A stretch of DNA of 64,000 nucleotides from Puccinia triticina (taxonomy: Eukaryota; Basidiomycota; Pucciniomycetes; Pucciniales; Pucciniaceae), in assembly GCF_026914185.1 (NCBI RefSeq), contig NC_070559.1, forward strand, positions 5,687,501 to 5,751,500. Direction: 5' to 3'. Numbering within the stretch: position 1 is the stretch's first letter; each line of letters starts with the position of its first letter. The notes beneath the pieces were generated by a model. That model did not search any database and had not been told where the DNA came from. It saw nothing but the letters and a program-made list of their open reading frames with translations. Position numbers and translations under genes: made by a program. Shown here in pieces: positions 42,941 to 54,540 of this stretch.

Positions 42941-44089
42941 TAGTTGTAGAAAAACAACAAAACCAACCAATCAGGCAATATTCCACACTGATCAGACTGT
43001 AACTGCAACATTTTGGGACTTTCATATACCAAAAATTTGTCAAATTATTGTTCAGATATTGCTGATCTTCAAGGACCTCATGGTACCAACATCATGAAAT
43101 AAATCTTAGCCCTGGTTGAGACACAATGGCAGAAGCACAAAAAACACTGCCTGATAATTTTAGGGGATAGTTTCAAGCCAATCAGACTCAATGAATCTCT
43201 TTACATTCAAAACATGTTGAACCTCAGATTCTGAGATAACATCAGTTGACCCATTGAATATATTGGGGAAACACCTCCCATTTGTCTTTGATTGAACAAC
43301 AGAAGCAAAAGACACCTTACTCAAATCTGGTACAAATGTTAAATCAATCTCAGGCCTAGTAGAAATTTAGGATATTGGATATGATGAGTGATATATACAA
43401 GCCATTAAATTTGAACAAAATTGATGTAGCATGATAAATTGAGACTGATTGGGTTTTTTTTTTTTTTTTTTTTTTTTTTGGAAAGTAGATTTCAACACTT
43501 CTGCAAGTTTCAAGAAACAATAATTCATGCTTCCCCATTCCTTCTCACCCCTCCCCCTCCCTGCCTGACTTAACAGACTATTTTTTCCCAGGAATAATTC
43601 ATATGAGTATGTAAAAATGACCTATTCAATCTGGCAACAAAATGAAGCTTTTACTACACTGCAAAAAAAAACTGTGTCAACTGTGAGCAGTTGACATGCG
43701 GTAACTCTGAGGAAGCTTGTGTTGTTACACCAGCCTTACTCAAGGTTTGACTCAACCCAAGCTTTAATGCACAGTCACTGTGCACCTTGCACAGTGACTG
43801 TGCCAACAAAGACCCTTGTGCATTCAGATGGAGTTACAATGGCAGCTTGGCTTGAGTATCCTGCATGTCAACTGCAAGCAGTTGACCAAGTTTTTTTTCC
43901 AGTGCTATGGTCAAAAACTAAGACAGGGGGAAATCAAGAGGAAGAGGGATGATATAAGGGTTATGATGTTGCAGGAAGGAAAAAAATTAAAGAGAAATTT
44001 CAAAAAAAAAAAGATGATCAATATAATCTGATCAATATATGCCATATTGATCAATATATGCCTTCCCAAATTCATCCATGTTTGTAGTG
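42941..44089 (+). mobile_element. X terminus, copy 2, with a flanking satellite unit
   Basis: The stretch 42941-43260 is one diverged satellite dimer, starting mid-unit where HelA inserted. The stretch 43264-44089 is the X terminal segment, homologous to 34147-34718 apart from an inserted 248-bp MITE. It ends TTTGTAGTG at 44089, followed by TCA, the 3-bp target duplication whose partner lies next to 34718 (TGA at 34719-34721 on the plus strand). Confidence 0.85.
43657..43904. mobile_element. 248-bp CACTA-type MITE with target duplication CTA
   Basis: Its ends are CACTGCAAAAAAAA and TTTTTTTTCCAGTG, flanked by CTA at 43654-43656 and 43905-43907. The homologous X terminus at 34535 has a single CTA and no insert, which is direct proof of insertion. 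Each end carries a subterminal palindrome of TGTCAACTG and CAGTTGAC separated by four bases. It is non-coding. Confidence 0.92.
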
Positions 44090-47000
44090 TCAAGGTGTCA
44101 GGGGCTCTGACCCACCTAATTTTGATTTTGGAGCCGGCGCCCGGCGTTGACCCCGGCTTCTCCCAAATATATGTTGTTGGAGATAGAGGTCTTGGTGAAG
44201 CTCAACTCAGAGTCGACAAAGCACGTGGCATCAATGGCGATCGTGGCAACGCTTCAAACATGAATACCAACTTAGTACTTAAGATTATGAACTTCCTGTC
44301 CCTCAACAATCCGTATGCTCAAAACTTCCGTTCGGCACAAGAGGTTCTCGAAAGGTCCAACGCAAAAACACTGAAACTCACAGGTGTCCCTACCGCCGGG
44401 GCCAACCCGAAACGCTACAACTGTCCGACAGTCGACGAAGTCGCAGCCATCGTGCAAGGAGCTGGTGAAATAGTTTGGCCACGTCAAATCATTCTTCACC
44501 GCAAGGACAATACTCTTGAAGCGATTTCCACAAGCCATTCATCTTATTTCCCTCTCCGCTATCCATTGCTGTTCCCATTTGGAGAACAACAATGGGACGA
44601 CCTTTTTACTACGACAACTTCCCGAGGTAAGCATCTTACTCAACCACTGATCTCTCCATGTGCTGATAGGTTACACCTTAGTGCGGAAACACAGAAAAGT
44701 AAGCGCACTCGAATGGTTTTCTTTTATGTTATTTCAAGGCAAAGACAAATTCAACCCGATTCTGGCGGGACGGTCCTTGCAGCAAGAGATTATAGTCGAC
44801 ATGTATATTTCCGTTGAAGGTGGACGATTGTCTTTCATCGTTAATAATCAAATAAAACTTTGAGTTAGTCAGTACAACAAACTGATAAGGTCGCTTGAAA
44901 ATCAATCTTTGATTACGGGACGTTGTGTGATTTTGCCTGCAACTTTCATCGGTAGCCCAAGGGGCATGAACCAACTTTATCACGATGCCATGGCAATCAC
45001 CAGGAAGTACGGCCCGCCTTCCTTATTTATTACAATGACAGCAAATCCTAACTGGCCTGAAGTCCGGGCTGAAATCCCGGCTACCGACAATGCGGTTGAT
45101 CACTTGACGATCGTCACCAGAGTCTTTTACCTTAAAATGTGCTACCTTCTGTTTGTCGTCCTGAAAATGGACCGGCTCGGGCGAGTGGTCGCATTTGTGT
45201 TTACGGTTGAATTCCAGAAACGTGGGCTGCCTCATCTCCACTTAATGCTCACACTTCATGAGGATGATCGCCCGACTACGCCTGAACACATTGACGGGAT
45301 TGTCTCAGCCAAAATTCCCGACTGAAGTCAATCCCCTGAATTATTTAAAGTGGTCTCCGACTTCATGCTCCATGGCCCATGCCGAGGGAGGCCCTGCTGG
45401 AATGGTAAGAATTGCAAGCTTGGTTATCCTAAGCCTTTCAGCGACAGGACTGTGAATGTTGACGGCGCTTATCCTGTCTACCTGCAACGGGATACGGGGA
45501 GGACTATTGTAAAGCATACCACGACATTCAACAATGGGCATGTTGTACCGTACTGCCCGTTCCTGAGTCGTGCCTTTAACTGTCACATAAACGTCGAAAT
45601 TCCAGTCAATACATCAGCCATCAAGTACCTCTATAAGTATATAACGAAAGGTCATGATCGACTAACGATGTCGGTTGATGACGGCGACGAGGTCAAGTCT
45701 TTCTTGGAGGGTCGGTACATAAGCGCACCGGAAGGTGAGCAAGAATTGAAATACGCTTAAGCTACTGAGCTGACCTCATTTACAGTGTGTTGGCGTTTGT
45801 TCCAGTTTCCACTCTCTGGCCGCTCGCCTTCCGTCACCCAATTGAACATACACGACGCGGACGAACAACTTGTTTACTTCACAGGAAGAGAAGGCGCGGA
45901 AGGGCAAATCAACAGTGGCAAAGCTAATCAGACAAGCCTGACGCAATGGTTTACTTTGAACACGGAAGATTCAATTGGCGCTGATGGTCGGCATGCTCGC
46001 ACCTTGCTGTACAAAGAAATTCCAGGTTATTTCTTGTGGTCTAAGTCAAAGCAAGAATGGCTCCCTCGCAAAACAAAGGTTGATGTGGTCAGTCGAATCT
46101 TCTCCGTCTCGTATTTAGCTGGAGAAAAATTCTACATGAGAACCCTCCTCTTGCACCGGAAAGCAGTAACCTCACATAGAGACTTGCGGACGGTTGATGG
46201 CCAACTTTGCGACGATTACCGGTCTGCATGCAATGAACTTGGGTTACTCGTTGTGAGAACTCCTTTGGGATGGGTTGGCAGTCCTTTGAGGGGGAAATAA
46301 CAATATGATATTCCAGCTAAGTAATACTACTGTTACGGGTGGTTTGAAAGACCTGCCCCTCTATTATACTACACAGAATTCTGACAACAAATTTATTTAT
46401 TGTTGTGGCGTGACTTTTATGACGGAGAAAACTTGTATGTAGTAGTCTCTATCAGACCTAGATCAGTTTTAACAAGTACAAGATGCGTATACAACTTCTA
46501 TATGGCGAGATGGGCAAAGAATATAATCAAGTGAGAATATGTTTTGTTGGGTTTTTAATGGTTTCAGCAGAGGGAAATGATGATGGAGTGTGGTATGGGA
46601 TTTCTATGTTAATGTATGATGACTGTGTCTTCCATGATGATGGCAAAATGATGACTGGTGACCACTGAGCTGGGGTGCCTGGGTGATGATGGAAAAATGG
46701 TGGGAGGAGGGCCTCCTTATATATTCTTTTCTGAGTTATTTTTGCTGGTGAGGGCTGCACTTGAGGCATTTCTGCTGGTGGTGACCCTGTGGATTGCACT
46801 GCCTTCTGCCAGGGGTGCATAACTTAAACTGATGTTCCGCATGACCATGTGTGATTTGTACTTTTTAAGGCAAAGTCCACCTAGGTTGGTTGGACTGCCA
46901 AAGTGGAGGCTTTCTGACCGCATGCATTGATGTAAGGTCCGTGCAAATCTGTTGAGTTGTTGAGTGGAGGCCTAGTCGATGCAGTTTCCAACGCGCAGGT

Positions 47001-49269
47001 TGCGTGAGGTGATCTGTAGCTAATAGTGGAGGCCTGCCTAACTAGTAAATCCAACTATACTCTTCTATATATGCATGCCTTTTATGATTTATATGACTTT
47101 CCACCTGGGTATGGCCTGTACTAAACCTATAATTGTAACTAACTTCTAAACTAAAAGAGCTAGCTGGGTAGTTGAAGTGAGTGACTAGGGTTAAGTTTGT
47201 ATGTAGAATCTATTTCTCTAATAATATTCTATCATATGCTAGTATTGTAGGCTGTAAGTTGAGGTTTTGACAGTTTTGTTGCACGCAACAGATCTGGATC
47301 ACCACATTGTCAACAATTTCCTTTATGACGAAGCGCTGTCCGAAGCATCCTCTGTCCGCAGCGGTTATCAATTGACCGGTTATTTCGCTATGATGTGTAT
47401 TCACGCTCCCCCGTCGGATCCAATCGTATTATTCAACAAGCACTATCTCAATTTCACCGACAACTGTAATCGTATTGACATGAAAAAGAGATTCTCCTGC
47501 ACTCTAACAGATAAGGAGCGTCGTGTCATGGCAATTTTCGGATGAAAGGCTTGCTTGAAGGCATGGGCGGCGATTTGACATCTGCAGGTTTGAAGCTAAA
47601 AAAACGTGAAGTTCGGCTCCTGGTCCGAATGAATGCTGAATCAACCGAATCTGAAGATCAAAGGTCAATTAAATCGCGCTTGCAGGCGGTCAAATCGACT
47701 TTCAATCGAAACCAACTTAACTTTTACAACAAAGTAAACTTGGCAATTCGTCGCCTGGGCGGAACGTGTTTCTATTTAGATGGGCCGGGTGGTACAGGCA
47801 AAACGTATTTGCTCAACACAATCATTGATCTATGTTCACTCGAAGGCAAGAAAGTTTTGGCTGTAGCATCATCAGGTGTAGCTGCATTACTTCTCAAGAA
47901 TGGTCAAACGGCGCATTCCGCCTTCAACATTCCAGTAGATGCCCCGGAAGGATCCAAATGCCCCGTTGAAGACAACACCATCTTGGGTGAAACACTCAAG
48001 TCAACAAACGTTATTATTTGGGACAAGATAGTCACCATTCATAAGAACTCGATTGACGCCGTCAATAGAACGCTGAAACGCCTGTGTTTATCGGAAGAAA
48101 ATTTCGGCGGCAAGGTTTTAATTTTTTCTGGTGACTTCCGCCAGATTCTACCCGTGGTCAAGTATAACGAATATCCTCCAGCTTACAACGCGACTATCAA
48201 ATCATCTTCAATATGGCTCCAGGCCGATCAGCACCGATTGGTAGAAAACATGCGGCTCGCAGACGCACTGCGAGGGGGAAGTTACAATCAGAATGTTGAA
48301 TTCTCTAAATCGCTACTTGCTTTAGGCAAAGGTACAAATCAAGATAAGGATATGAGTGTTGTAGAACTCCCATCTATCAACGTCAAATCACATCCAACGC
48401 GCAAGCAAATGCGCAACAAGCTGATTGACTTTGTCTACCGTGATATCAAAATAGTCCATGCCGAGGGAATTAACTCCTGCGTGACGTACCTCAATCAGCA
48501 ATGTATCTTAGCTCCACTCAATCGTGATGTCAAAAAGCTTAATCAAGAAATTCTCTCCAGACTACCGGGACAGTCTCGCGTTTTGAAATCAATGGACATC
48601 CCGGACCCTGACTGCTTCGGAGCTCTACCCAAAGAGTGCTTGAACAAACTCTCGATAGCCGGGCTTCCGGAACACAAGATTGAAATAAAAATTGGAATGC
48701 CCCTTGTTATTATTCGAAACATGGCGATAAAGGAAGGAATATGTAACGGTTCAAGGATAGTCGTCCATGACTTCGGGACAAGCTTTATTGTTGGAAGGCT
48801 CATGTCCGGGCCGTTTGCCGGGAAGGAAATCACACTTCCTTGAGTCAAATTGCATAATAAGGGCGATGCAAGGTCTGGACTTTCATTTTTCAGGTATCAG
48901 TTCCCGGTCTCCCCCGCGTATGCCATGTCCGTCAACAAAAGTCAGGGCCAAACGCTCAGTCGAGTCGGGATCTACTTGGAGACAGATGTATTTTTGCACG
49001 GACAGCTTTACGTCGCATTATCAAGAGTTTCGAATGTTGACGATTTGCTCGTGGTCAAGCCCTCTGTTCGGGAAGGCATCCTGAATGTGGTTAATAGACA
49101 AATATTTTCAGACTTGAGGCGAAGTGAGTTGGATTTTCTATATATTGCTATTCTGATTTGTACACTGAGCCAACGGGGAATTTCAGGTGAGCCACTCCTG
49201 ACGGATGACGCTTCGGCCTCAACATATGATCCCACAATCATTGACGCCGCGGACGCGATTATGGATTAG
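44090..49269 (+). pseudogene. Helitron Rep/PIF1-helicase, main part, with nonsense codons
   Basis: It continues the gene begun at 35201-34719. Helitron-like N domain: blocks PGFSQIY, YPLLFPFGE, FITMTANPNWPE, EFQKRGLPHLHLML (two-histidine HUH motif) and IKYLYKYITKGHDR. PIF1-type helicase: Walker A DGPGGTGKTYL (~47788), GDFRQILPVV, and AMSVNKSQGQT with HGQLYVALSRV. Introns: 44627-44669, 45735-45785 and probably 49124-49186. Breaks: in-frame TGA at 44861, 45323 and 48841, each where Arg CGA is plausible; a frame change near 47540; and a ~1-kb insert at about 46250-47265. Walker B reads IIWDKI where the family has WDE, removing the catalytic glutamate. The gene is inactive. Confidence 0.9.
46250..47265. 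mobile_element. ~1-kb AT-rich insert in the helicase gene
   Basis: Helicase similarity stops after CNELGLL (about 46247) and resumes near 47285 (HHIVNNFLYDEAL). The intervening DNA starts TGTGAGAACTCC and ends GGTTTTGACA, so a solo LTR is possible, but I found no convincing target duplication. No coding sequence recognised. Confidence 0.5.
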
Positions 49270-50279
49270 TGGATACTCGTTTTGACCTGTAAGTTTAGCC
49301 ATTTTACTTAATATCGTTTGATGAAAGGCACAGATCTCACTTGGTTGGTCTTAATTTGGAAGGCCTAACCGGTGGTGCATTGCCCATCGTCTTTAGTCTC
49401 GCATTTGTTGGGTGGCAGTGGTTACAGCTAACAGCCACATTAATTTATTGTTTGTAATGCAGTGCAACATCCGGTGGTATTACACTACCGTTCCTAATGT
49501 GATCTGACACAAGTACTTGACCGCATGGATGATTGTACGCGATCCGTGTCTCGTGATTTCAACGTCATCCTACGGATCGGGTATGCCAAACACGTTATGA
49601 GATGATTTGTGCCTCATGACCTGAGCTATAGCGTGGAATGCAAGATTATGTAACTTATTTATCATTCAGCTGGAAATTGATCACGGACTAGCTCGTAATG
49701 TATCTCCCACTCATAACAGGATTTGTGACGTGGTCGTTTTCGTAAGGCAAATCTGCTCGCTGGAGTTTTGATTTGCGCGCAATATTGTGCTTAACAATTT
49801 AGTCATCAAGGCGATGAAAGCCAATTGAAGTAGGGCAATGTTTATCATTTTAGTTGATTTGCTTGGCACACAAATGAGCCGAGAGCACAGTTTTGCTTTA
49901 CAAAAAGAGCAGGAATATGAACATTATATTTAGAATCTGGGAAGCCTTTGCATTGTCACTTGAGTCAACACCGCTCTTAAAATGCATCTCTATCTTAACC
50001 TTGTTAAAGTCATTTATATTAAAACCTGACTGCCTCATGACTTATGACCTAGGTAATTCGATCTTGTCAGTATACAATGAACGGGAGGTGGATTAAATTG
50101 ACTTCACCAACCTCAACAACAAGGGACATCTGTGAGCCGTCCCCGCGACTTAAGTATCCTCAAAATTGGACAAGGTCACCGACAGCATATTGATCCGTTA
50201 AGTCTCCTGGTATGTCCGCTGGTTTGACAATCACAGTTAGATTCAACACTGAGGAAGCATGCTGGAGATAGACGTCAGC
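49270..50279. other. Intergenic part of HelB
   Basis: About 1 kb between the convergent helicase and minus-strand gene pieces. It is AT-rich, and no feature was recognised beyond the likely 3' ends of both. Confidence 0.4.
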
Positions 50280-50666
50280 TCATCCTTGGGAGTTGAAAGT
50301 CAAGAATTGACTTACTGACGGCATAATTTTAATATTGAACTCTGAATAAGCGCGCTCGGAATTTTGTTCCTTCGAAACAGAAAATACTTCTTGTATAGAC
50401 CCTCGGCCTTCAACAATCATCCTGTTGAATAAAAATGGGCAAATGACAGGCATATGACGTCGAGCCAAAAGCGGGTTGAGCTCAAAGATATGATTGCCTT
50501 CCTCATCGGCGTTGATGCTTCCGGAGACTGTATAGGAATCTCCTGCAGAAAGACTATATCCGTATTTGGTCAAGTTTGGCGATTTGAGGAGCACGTCGAT
50601 TCTCGGGGTGACAAGGGGATTCTGATTATTTACGCGCATGATTCCTCTAGGGACAATTAAGAGCAA
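50280..50666 (-). CDS. Unrecognised Helitron-borne gene, exon 1 of 2 listed
   Basis: A 128-codon open stretch has balanced composition and conserved-looking segments: YTVSGSINADEEGNHIFEL, then NPLLARRHMPVICPF, then ERAYSEFNI. The word GSI followed by an acidic/Gly turn also appears in the exon at 54865-55086 (YHMKGSIDGIGPDGALKF), suggesting repeated domains in one protein. I do not recognise the family; it has the look of a beta-rich (OB-fold-like) domain, which is only an impression. It lies convergent to the helicase inside HelB, where accessory genes are known in other Helitrons. Exon limits are not fixed. Confidence 0.45.
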   Translation of the reverse strand: MLLIVPRGIMRVNNQNPLVTPRIDVLLKSPNLTKYGYSLSAGDSYTVSGSINADEEGNHIFELNPLLARRHMPVICPFLFNRMIVEGRGSIQEVFSVSKEQNSERAYSEFNIKIMPSVSQFLTFNSQG

Positions 50667-51944
50667 GTTGTAATATATAAACTTGCCCTCGGTGGTCGTC
50701 TCGGAATCCTATTGTGTTCGTGTTTGTGTTAGATGAGAACAACTGGTGGACTTTAATCAGAATTAAGCCTCACAGAGCCATAAATTTTCACTTCGCCTTT
50801 GAAGCTTAAGTTGTTGTCTCCGGCCTTGGTGTCGGTACGGAAAAACGTCTCATGTAAACTTTGGTAAGAAGTCATGTTGTTTCTTGAGTATAAATCAAGG
50901 ATGATTAACCGACACTATCAGGACAGTATTTCTAGGGATTTTCTTAGACATCATGAGCTGAATTAGCCGGACCGGACATCAAGCTTTCTCCTAAGCAACT
51001 GCTCATCTACGTTGGCTGTATTGCCTGGTTGTTGTTGCTTGGGCGTGACGGAGTAACAACGAGTTTGCCATAATGGCTTGATGGGCGACTTTGACTGTAT
51101 GCTTGGCATGACAATATTGGGCAGGTTTAAAAACTGCAAGCTGATTTTCACAACATTGCCATTGACTTGCCTGGTTGCATTTGAGTTGTAGTCCTAACCG
51201 GTATAGCCGGTTTCAATTTTTGAGTTGCCCTTTTCTTTGCGTAGGATTGAACTCGTTCATTGGAGGGTGAAGTTGGGCCTAGGCAAGACCAATATCAGGC
51301 CCGACTAATGTCATGATCTGGTCTACTGCAGTTGATATTCGGAGTTGTCTTCATGTTAAGCAGCTGGATGAAACCAATGCGGATTGTCGTTACTGTCCAA
51401 TTACTAAGGGCTATTACACCGTGTTGGGAGACGGACAGAATTCATCAGATATGTTGAGGGGGCAGGCCAGGATTTGATTGATCAAACAACGGTTGTTAGT
51501 CATTGTTTTGCATCTAAATCGATGAGGGATAACAAGCTGGAACTCATAAAAAAGATCTTCGCAGCCGGTTGGTGCCTTAATGTGGGTTTGAGCGTGCCTG
51601 TCAACTGGGGATTTAAACTTGACATTGGGTGCATTGCATAACTCGTGATCTGCACCATTGCACCAGGAAAAAATTCATGTCAACTGGGGGCAGGTGACAT
51701 GAAGGAACACAGGCTGAGACTCTGCCACAACTTCAGCACGACTCTGTGCAATGTATTTCTTTACTCATTTGCGCATCAGGGATAGGTGAGTAAGACTGAG
51801 TCCGCTCATCCACCAACATTGCTGAACTTCTGAGCTCGAATGTTCGAGTTCAGACTTTTGTTCAGCTTCAGGGGGCTGCAAGGATATGTATGTATTACAC
51901 CTTGAGAGCAAGTCTTCCCCGAGGCATTGTGTGGCCATTGACAC

Positions 51945-52290
51945 CGCCATCCAGCAGGGGCTCCCCTCCGCTCGATGGCGGGTACACACCAGCCATCAAG
52001 CAGGGGCTCGGCTCCGCTCAATGGCTGGTACACACCGCCATCCAGCAGGGGCTCCCCTCCGCTCGATGGCCGGTACACACCGGCCATCAAGCAGGGGCTC
52101 GGCTCCGCTTGATGGCCGGTACACACCGCCATCCAGCAGGGGCTCCCCTCCGCTCGATGGCCGGTACACACCGCCATCAAGCAGGGGCTCCCCTCCGCTT
52201 GATGGCCGGTACACACCGCCCATCAAGCAGGGGCTCGGCTCCGCTGGATGGCCGGTACACACCGCCATCCAGCAGGGGCTCACTGGATGG
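51945..52290. repeat. 45/46-bp tandem repeat of hairpins, about 8 copies
   Basis: AGCAGGGGCTC recurs at 51953, 51999, 52044, 52090, 52135, 52180, 52226 and 52271. Each unit is a hairpin with CCATCAAGC or CCATCCAGC pairing with GCTTGATGG or a variant, separated by GGTACACACCG linkers. Some units pair perfectly and others have one mismatch. Confidence 0.92.
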
Positions 52291-52423
52291 CCGGTTGGTA
52301 CTGGCCACCAGGCAGAGGAGACTCACTTGGATGGCCATGTGTACTCGCCATTGAGTCCACTCTGACCTAAACGCGGCGGGGCGGCCTCCTGGCAGGGCAG
52401 GTGCACTGTGCATGCTCGCCGCC

Positions 52424-52556
52424 CTAGCTTAACACAAGCCCCTTGTTTCAGAGGGAGGCGGGTGAAACACCGCCGGGCCCCTCCCGCGGAGCAATTCAGA
52501 GGCTCGCTTCGCGAGGCTCCCCCGGCCCCTGAAACAAGGGGATTATGTTAGGCTAG
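52424..52556. repeat. 28-bp inverted repeat pair inside Y
   Basis: The left arm 52424-52451 and right arm 52529-52556 match at 25 of 28 positions (core CCCCTTGTTTCAG). The 77-bp centre is GC-rich with its own small hairpin (GGCTCGC-TTC-GCGAGGC). It could be a tiny nested foldback element. Confidence 0.75.
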
Positions 52557-53524
52557 CTCGCCGCCCGTGCTTAGCGGTTATGTACACTCGAACTTGCGGC
52601 GGGAGCCGTCTCGTTCCTACTCACAGGCTTGGCGCTATGTTGCGGCGCCCAAGGAGTCCCGAGAACCCGGGAGGGGGACTCCAAGACTCCTGTGTGAGGG
52701 TCGGGGAGGTGTGTTCCCCAGTCCGCTAGGGATTCCCCTCCTCACGGCCTTGCATTGGCTTGAGGTCCCCTGAGAGGGATCCCAAGGGCCAAGAAGTGTC
52801 CGTAAGGGAGGAGAGGTTAGCCGAGCGGGTCCTCCGGGAGCAGGTGCACCCCAGATGGGTGCGAGGGCCAAGGCGTCAGACTACACGCGTGCGTGTGAAT
52901 CCGGCAATCCCAAAGCACAGCTCATTTATGTACATATGTACATATACATATACATACGTTTTCTGAGCAGAATATGAGCATGAAGTGAGCTGAACATGAA
53001 TGAACCTGCTCATTGGAATGAGCAGTACAAGTGGTGGGCTGATTTTCAGAGTGGAGTTGGAATGGAGACCAAACTGGAGATGCCTTCACGTCACCTGCCC
53101 CCAGTTGACATGAAAATTTTCCTGGTGTTGGGTTTGTGCGCGGTGTCTGCGGGCAACTGCCGTGTAGACTTGAGATTTGATTGACTCTCATGGCATCCTG
53201 GATATAAAGCAGACAATTCAATCTAAAAGTGACTCTGAAAATCTGAAAAGCGTGTCGCCAAGGGATTAAACAGCAACTGGGTACTTACTAACTCATCTTA
53301 TCACTCGACGTTCACGAATCACGTGTCTGGCCAATTTGCAGTAAAAATCTGGTTGATTTTCGGGTGTTTAGTCGTGTTAAGATTTGTGTTGAGTCGAGCT
53401 TTGCAAGGAGTTGAGGCAAGGGTGATGCGAGCTGCGATGGGAGTTGATTAGTTGTGTTGCTACTGTAAGCAAACCATGAAGCTAAAAAAGAGCTCCGAAC
53501 ACAATTGCGTTTTGGCGCGTTTAA

Positions 53525-53713
53525 TCACGAGGTTGGATCATGGATGGTTTGTGAAGTTGCGAGGACTCCTCCAACAGTTCTTCTCCGTGAGTTGCCGGGC
53601 AACCTATGTGGTATGATTTGTATAAGTTTTGACGCGCATGGAGTGATTCCGATATAGCCTTTAATCAGGTAGTCACTTGCTGGACGACGAGCGTCAATAT
53701 AAACACAAGCCAA
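53525..53713 (-). other. Short open stretch, possible exon
   Basis: A 62-codon minus-strand frame with ordinary composition (YLIKGYIGITPCASKLIQII) lies between the two exons listed for the Helitron-borne gene. It may be part of that gene. No family recognised. Confidence 0.25.
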
Positions 53714-54540
53714 AAATCAGCCATTCCGAGGTTGCTGGAAGCCACTCTAAACGTCGTGACATATCGGGACTTATCATGAACATGAACATGGGCATTTTCT
53801 TCGACTAAAGCGTTCCAGTTTCGGTCGTGGCATCAAACATGCGGTTTTATTGCTGCCCGGCGGTACACTGGGACAGAGGGACGGGTTTCGGCCGTCTTGG
53901 CAGCTTGCATGAGGGTGACTCATGATCACAGAAGATGATGCGCCATCCGATCTACGGGAGAGGCCGTTCCCTCAACTTTGGGGGACGGTGACCAGTTTGC
54001 CTTTGATCAAATCAAACTGAGGGCGGACTAGCCTGGTAATCTTCGCGTTTACTGCCAATCTAACTAATCGGGCAATGTAGTCCATATTAATCGCGACGGC
54101 TTGCCGACGCTGATGGTTGCTCGTAGTACAAATGGATAAGTTGCAGACCATCGCAAATGAGAAGTTCAGGTGGTTGGCCTGATGGTCTTTTGTTCAACAA
54201 CATTAAGGCTTGTTACGTGGCATTTTAGCCTTGCAATTGCGAAATCTAATACAAATATTGAGCCTGGTGGGAATGTTGTATAATTGTACTGAGCTTAAAC
54301 CAAGGATGCAGCAATTATTGTGACATACTTTCACCAACCCGCAATGTGACATGTTGTTTAACGCGATTCTAGGTAGTCATTACAAAATACATACCGCGTG
54401 TTAGGCCGTGGTTTCTGGTCGAGATTTTCCTCCATCAGGCTCAATGTTTGATGCCAAACACTCTTCCAGATTGTATCTGATTGAATGACAAAAAGAGTCA
54501 AATCGAGCGTGAAAAGGTTTTCAAAAAATGAGTCTCACCT

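Larger units (their letters stand above)
51661..53127. mobile_element. Y: 1.47-kb CACTA-like non-autonomous element
   Basis: Its ends are CACCAGGAAAA and TTTTCCTGGTG. The inverted repeats extend about 45 bp inward through an ATGTCAACTG...CAG-TGACATG palindrome. TTG at 51658-51660 and 53128-53130 is the 3-bp target duplication. Inside are a 45-bp hairpin tandem repeat, a 28-bp inverted repeat pair and GC-rich filler, but no transposase. End layout and palindrome resemble the 248-bp MITE, so the two are likely one family. Confidence 0.9.

Noticed and set aside
51886..52413. Open frames up to 159 codons on both strands in Y
   Set aside because: They come from a 45/46-bp repeat without stops; all frames read the same hairpin units.
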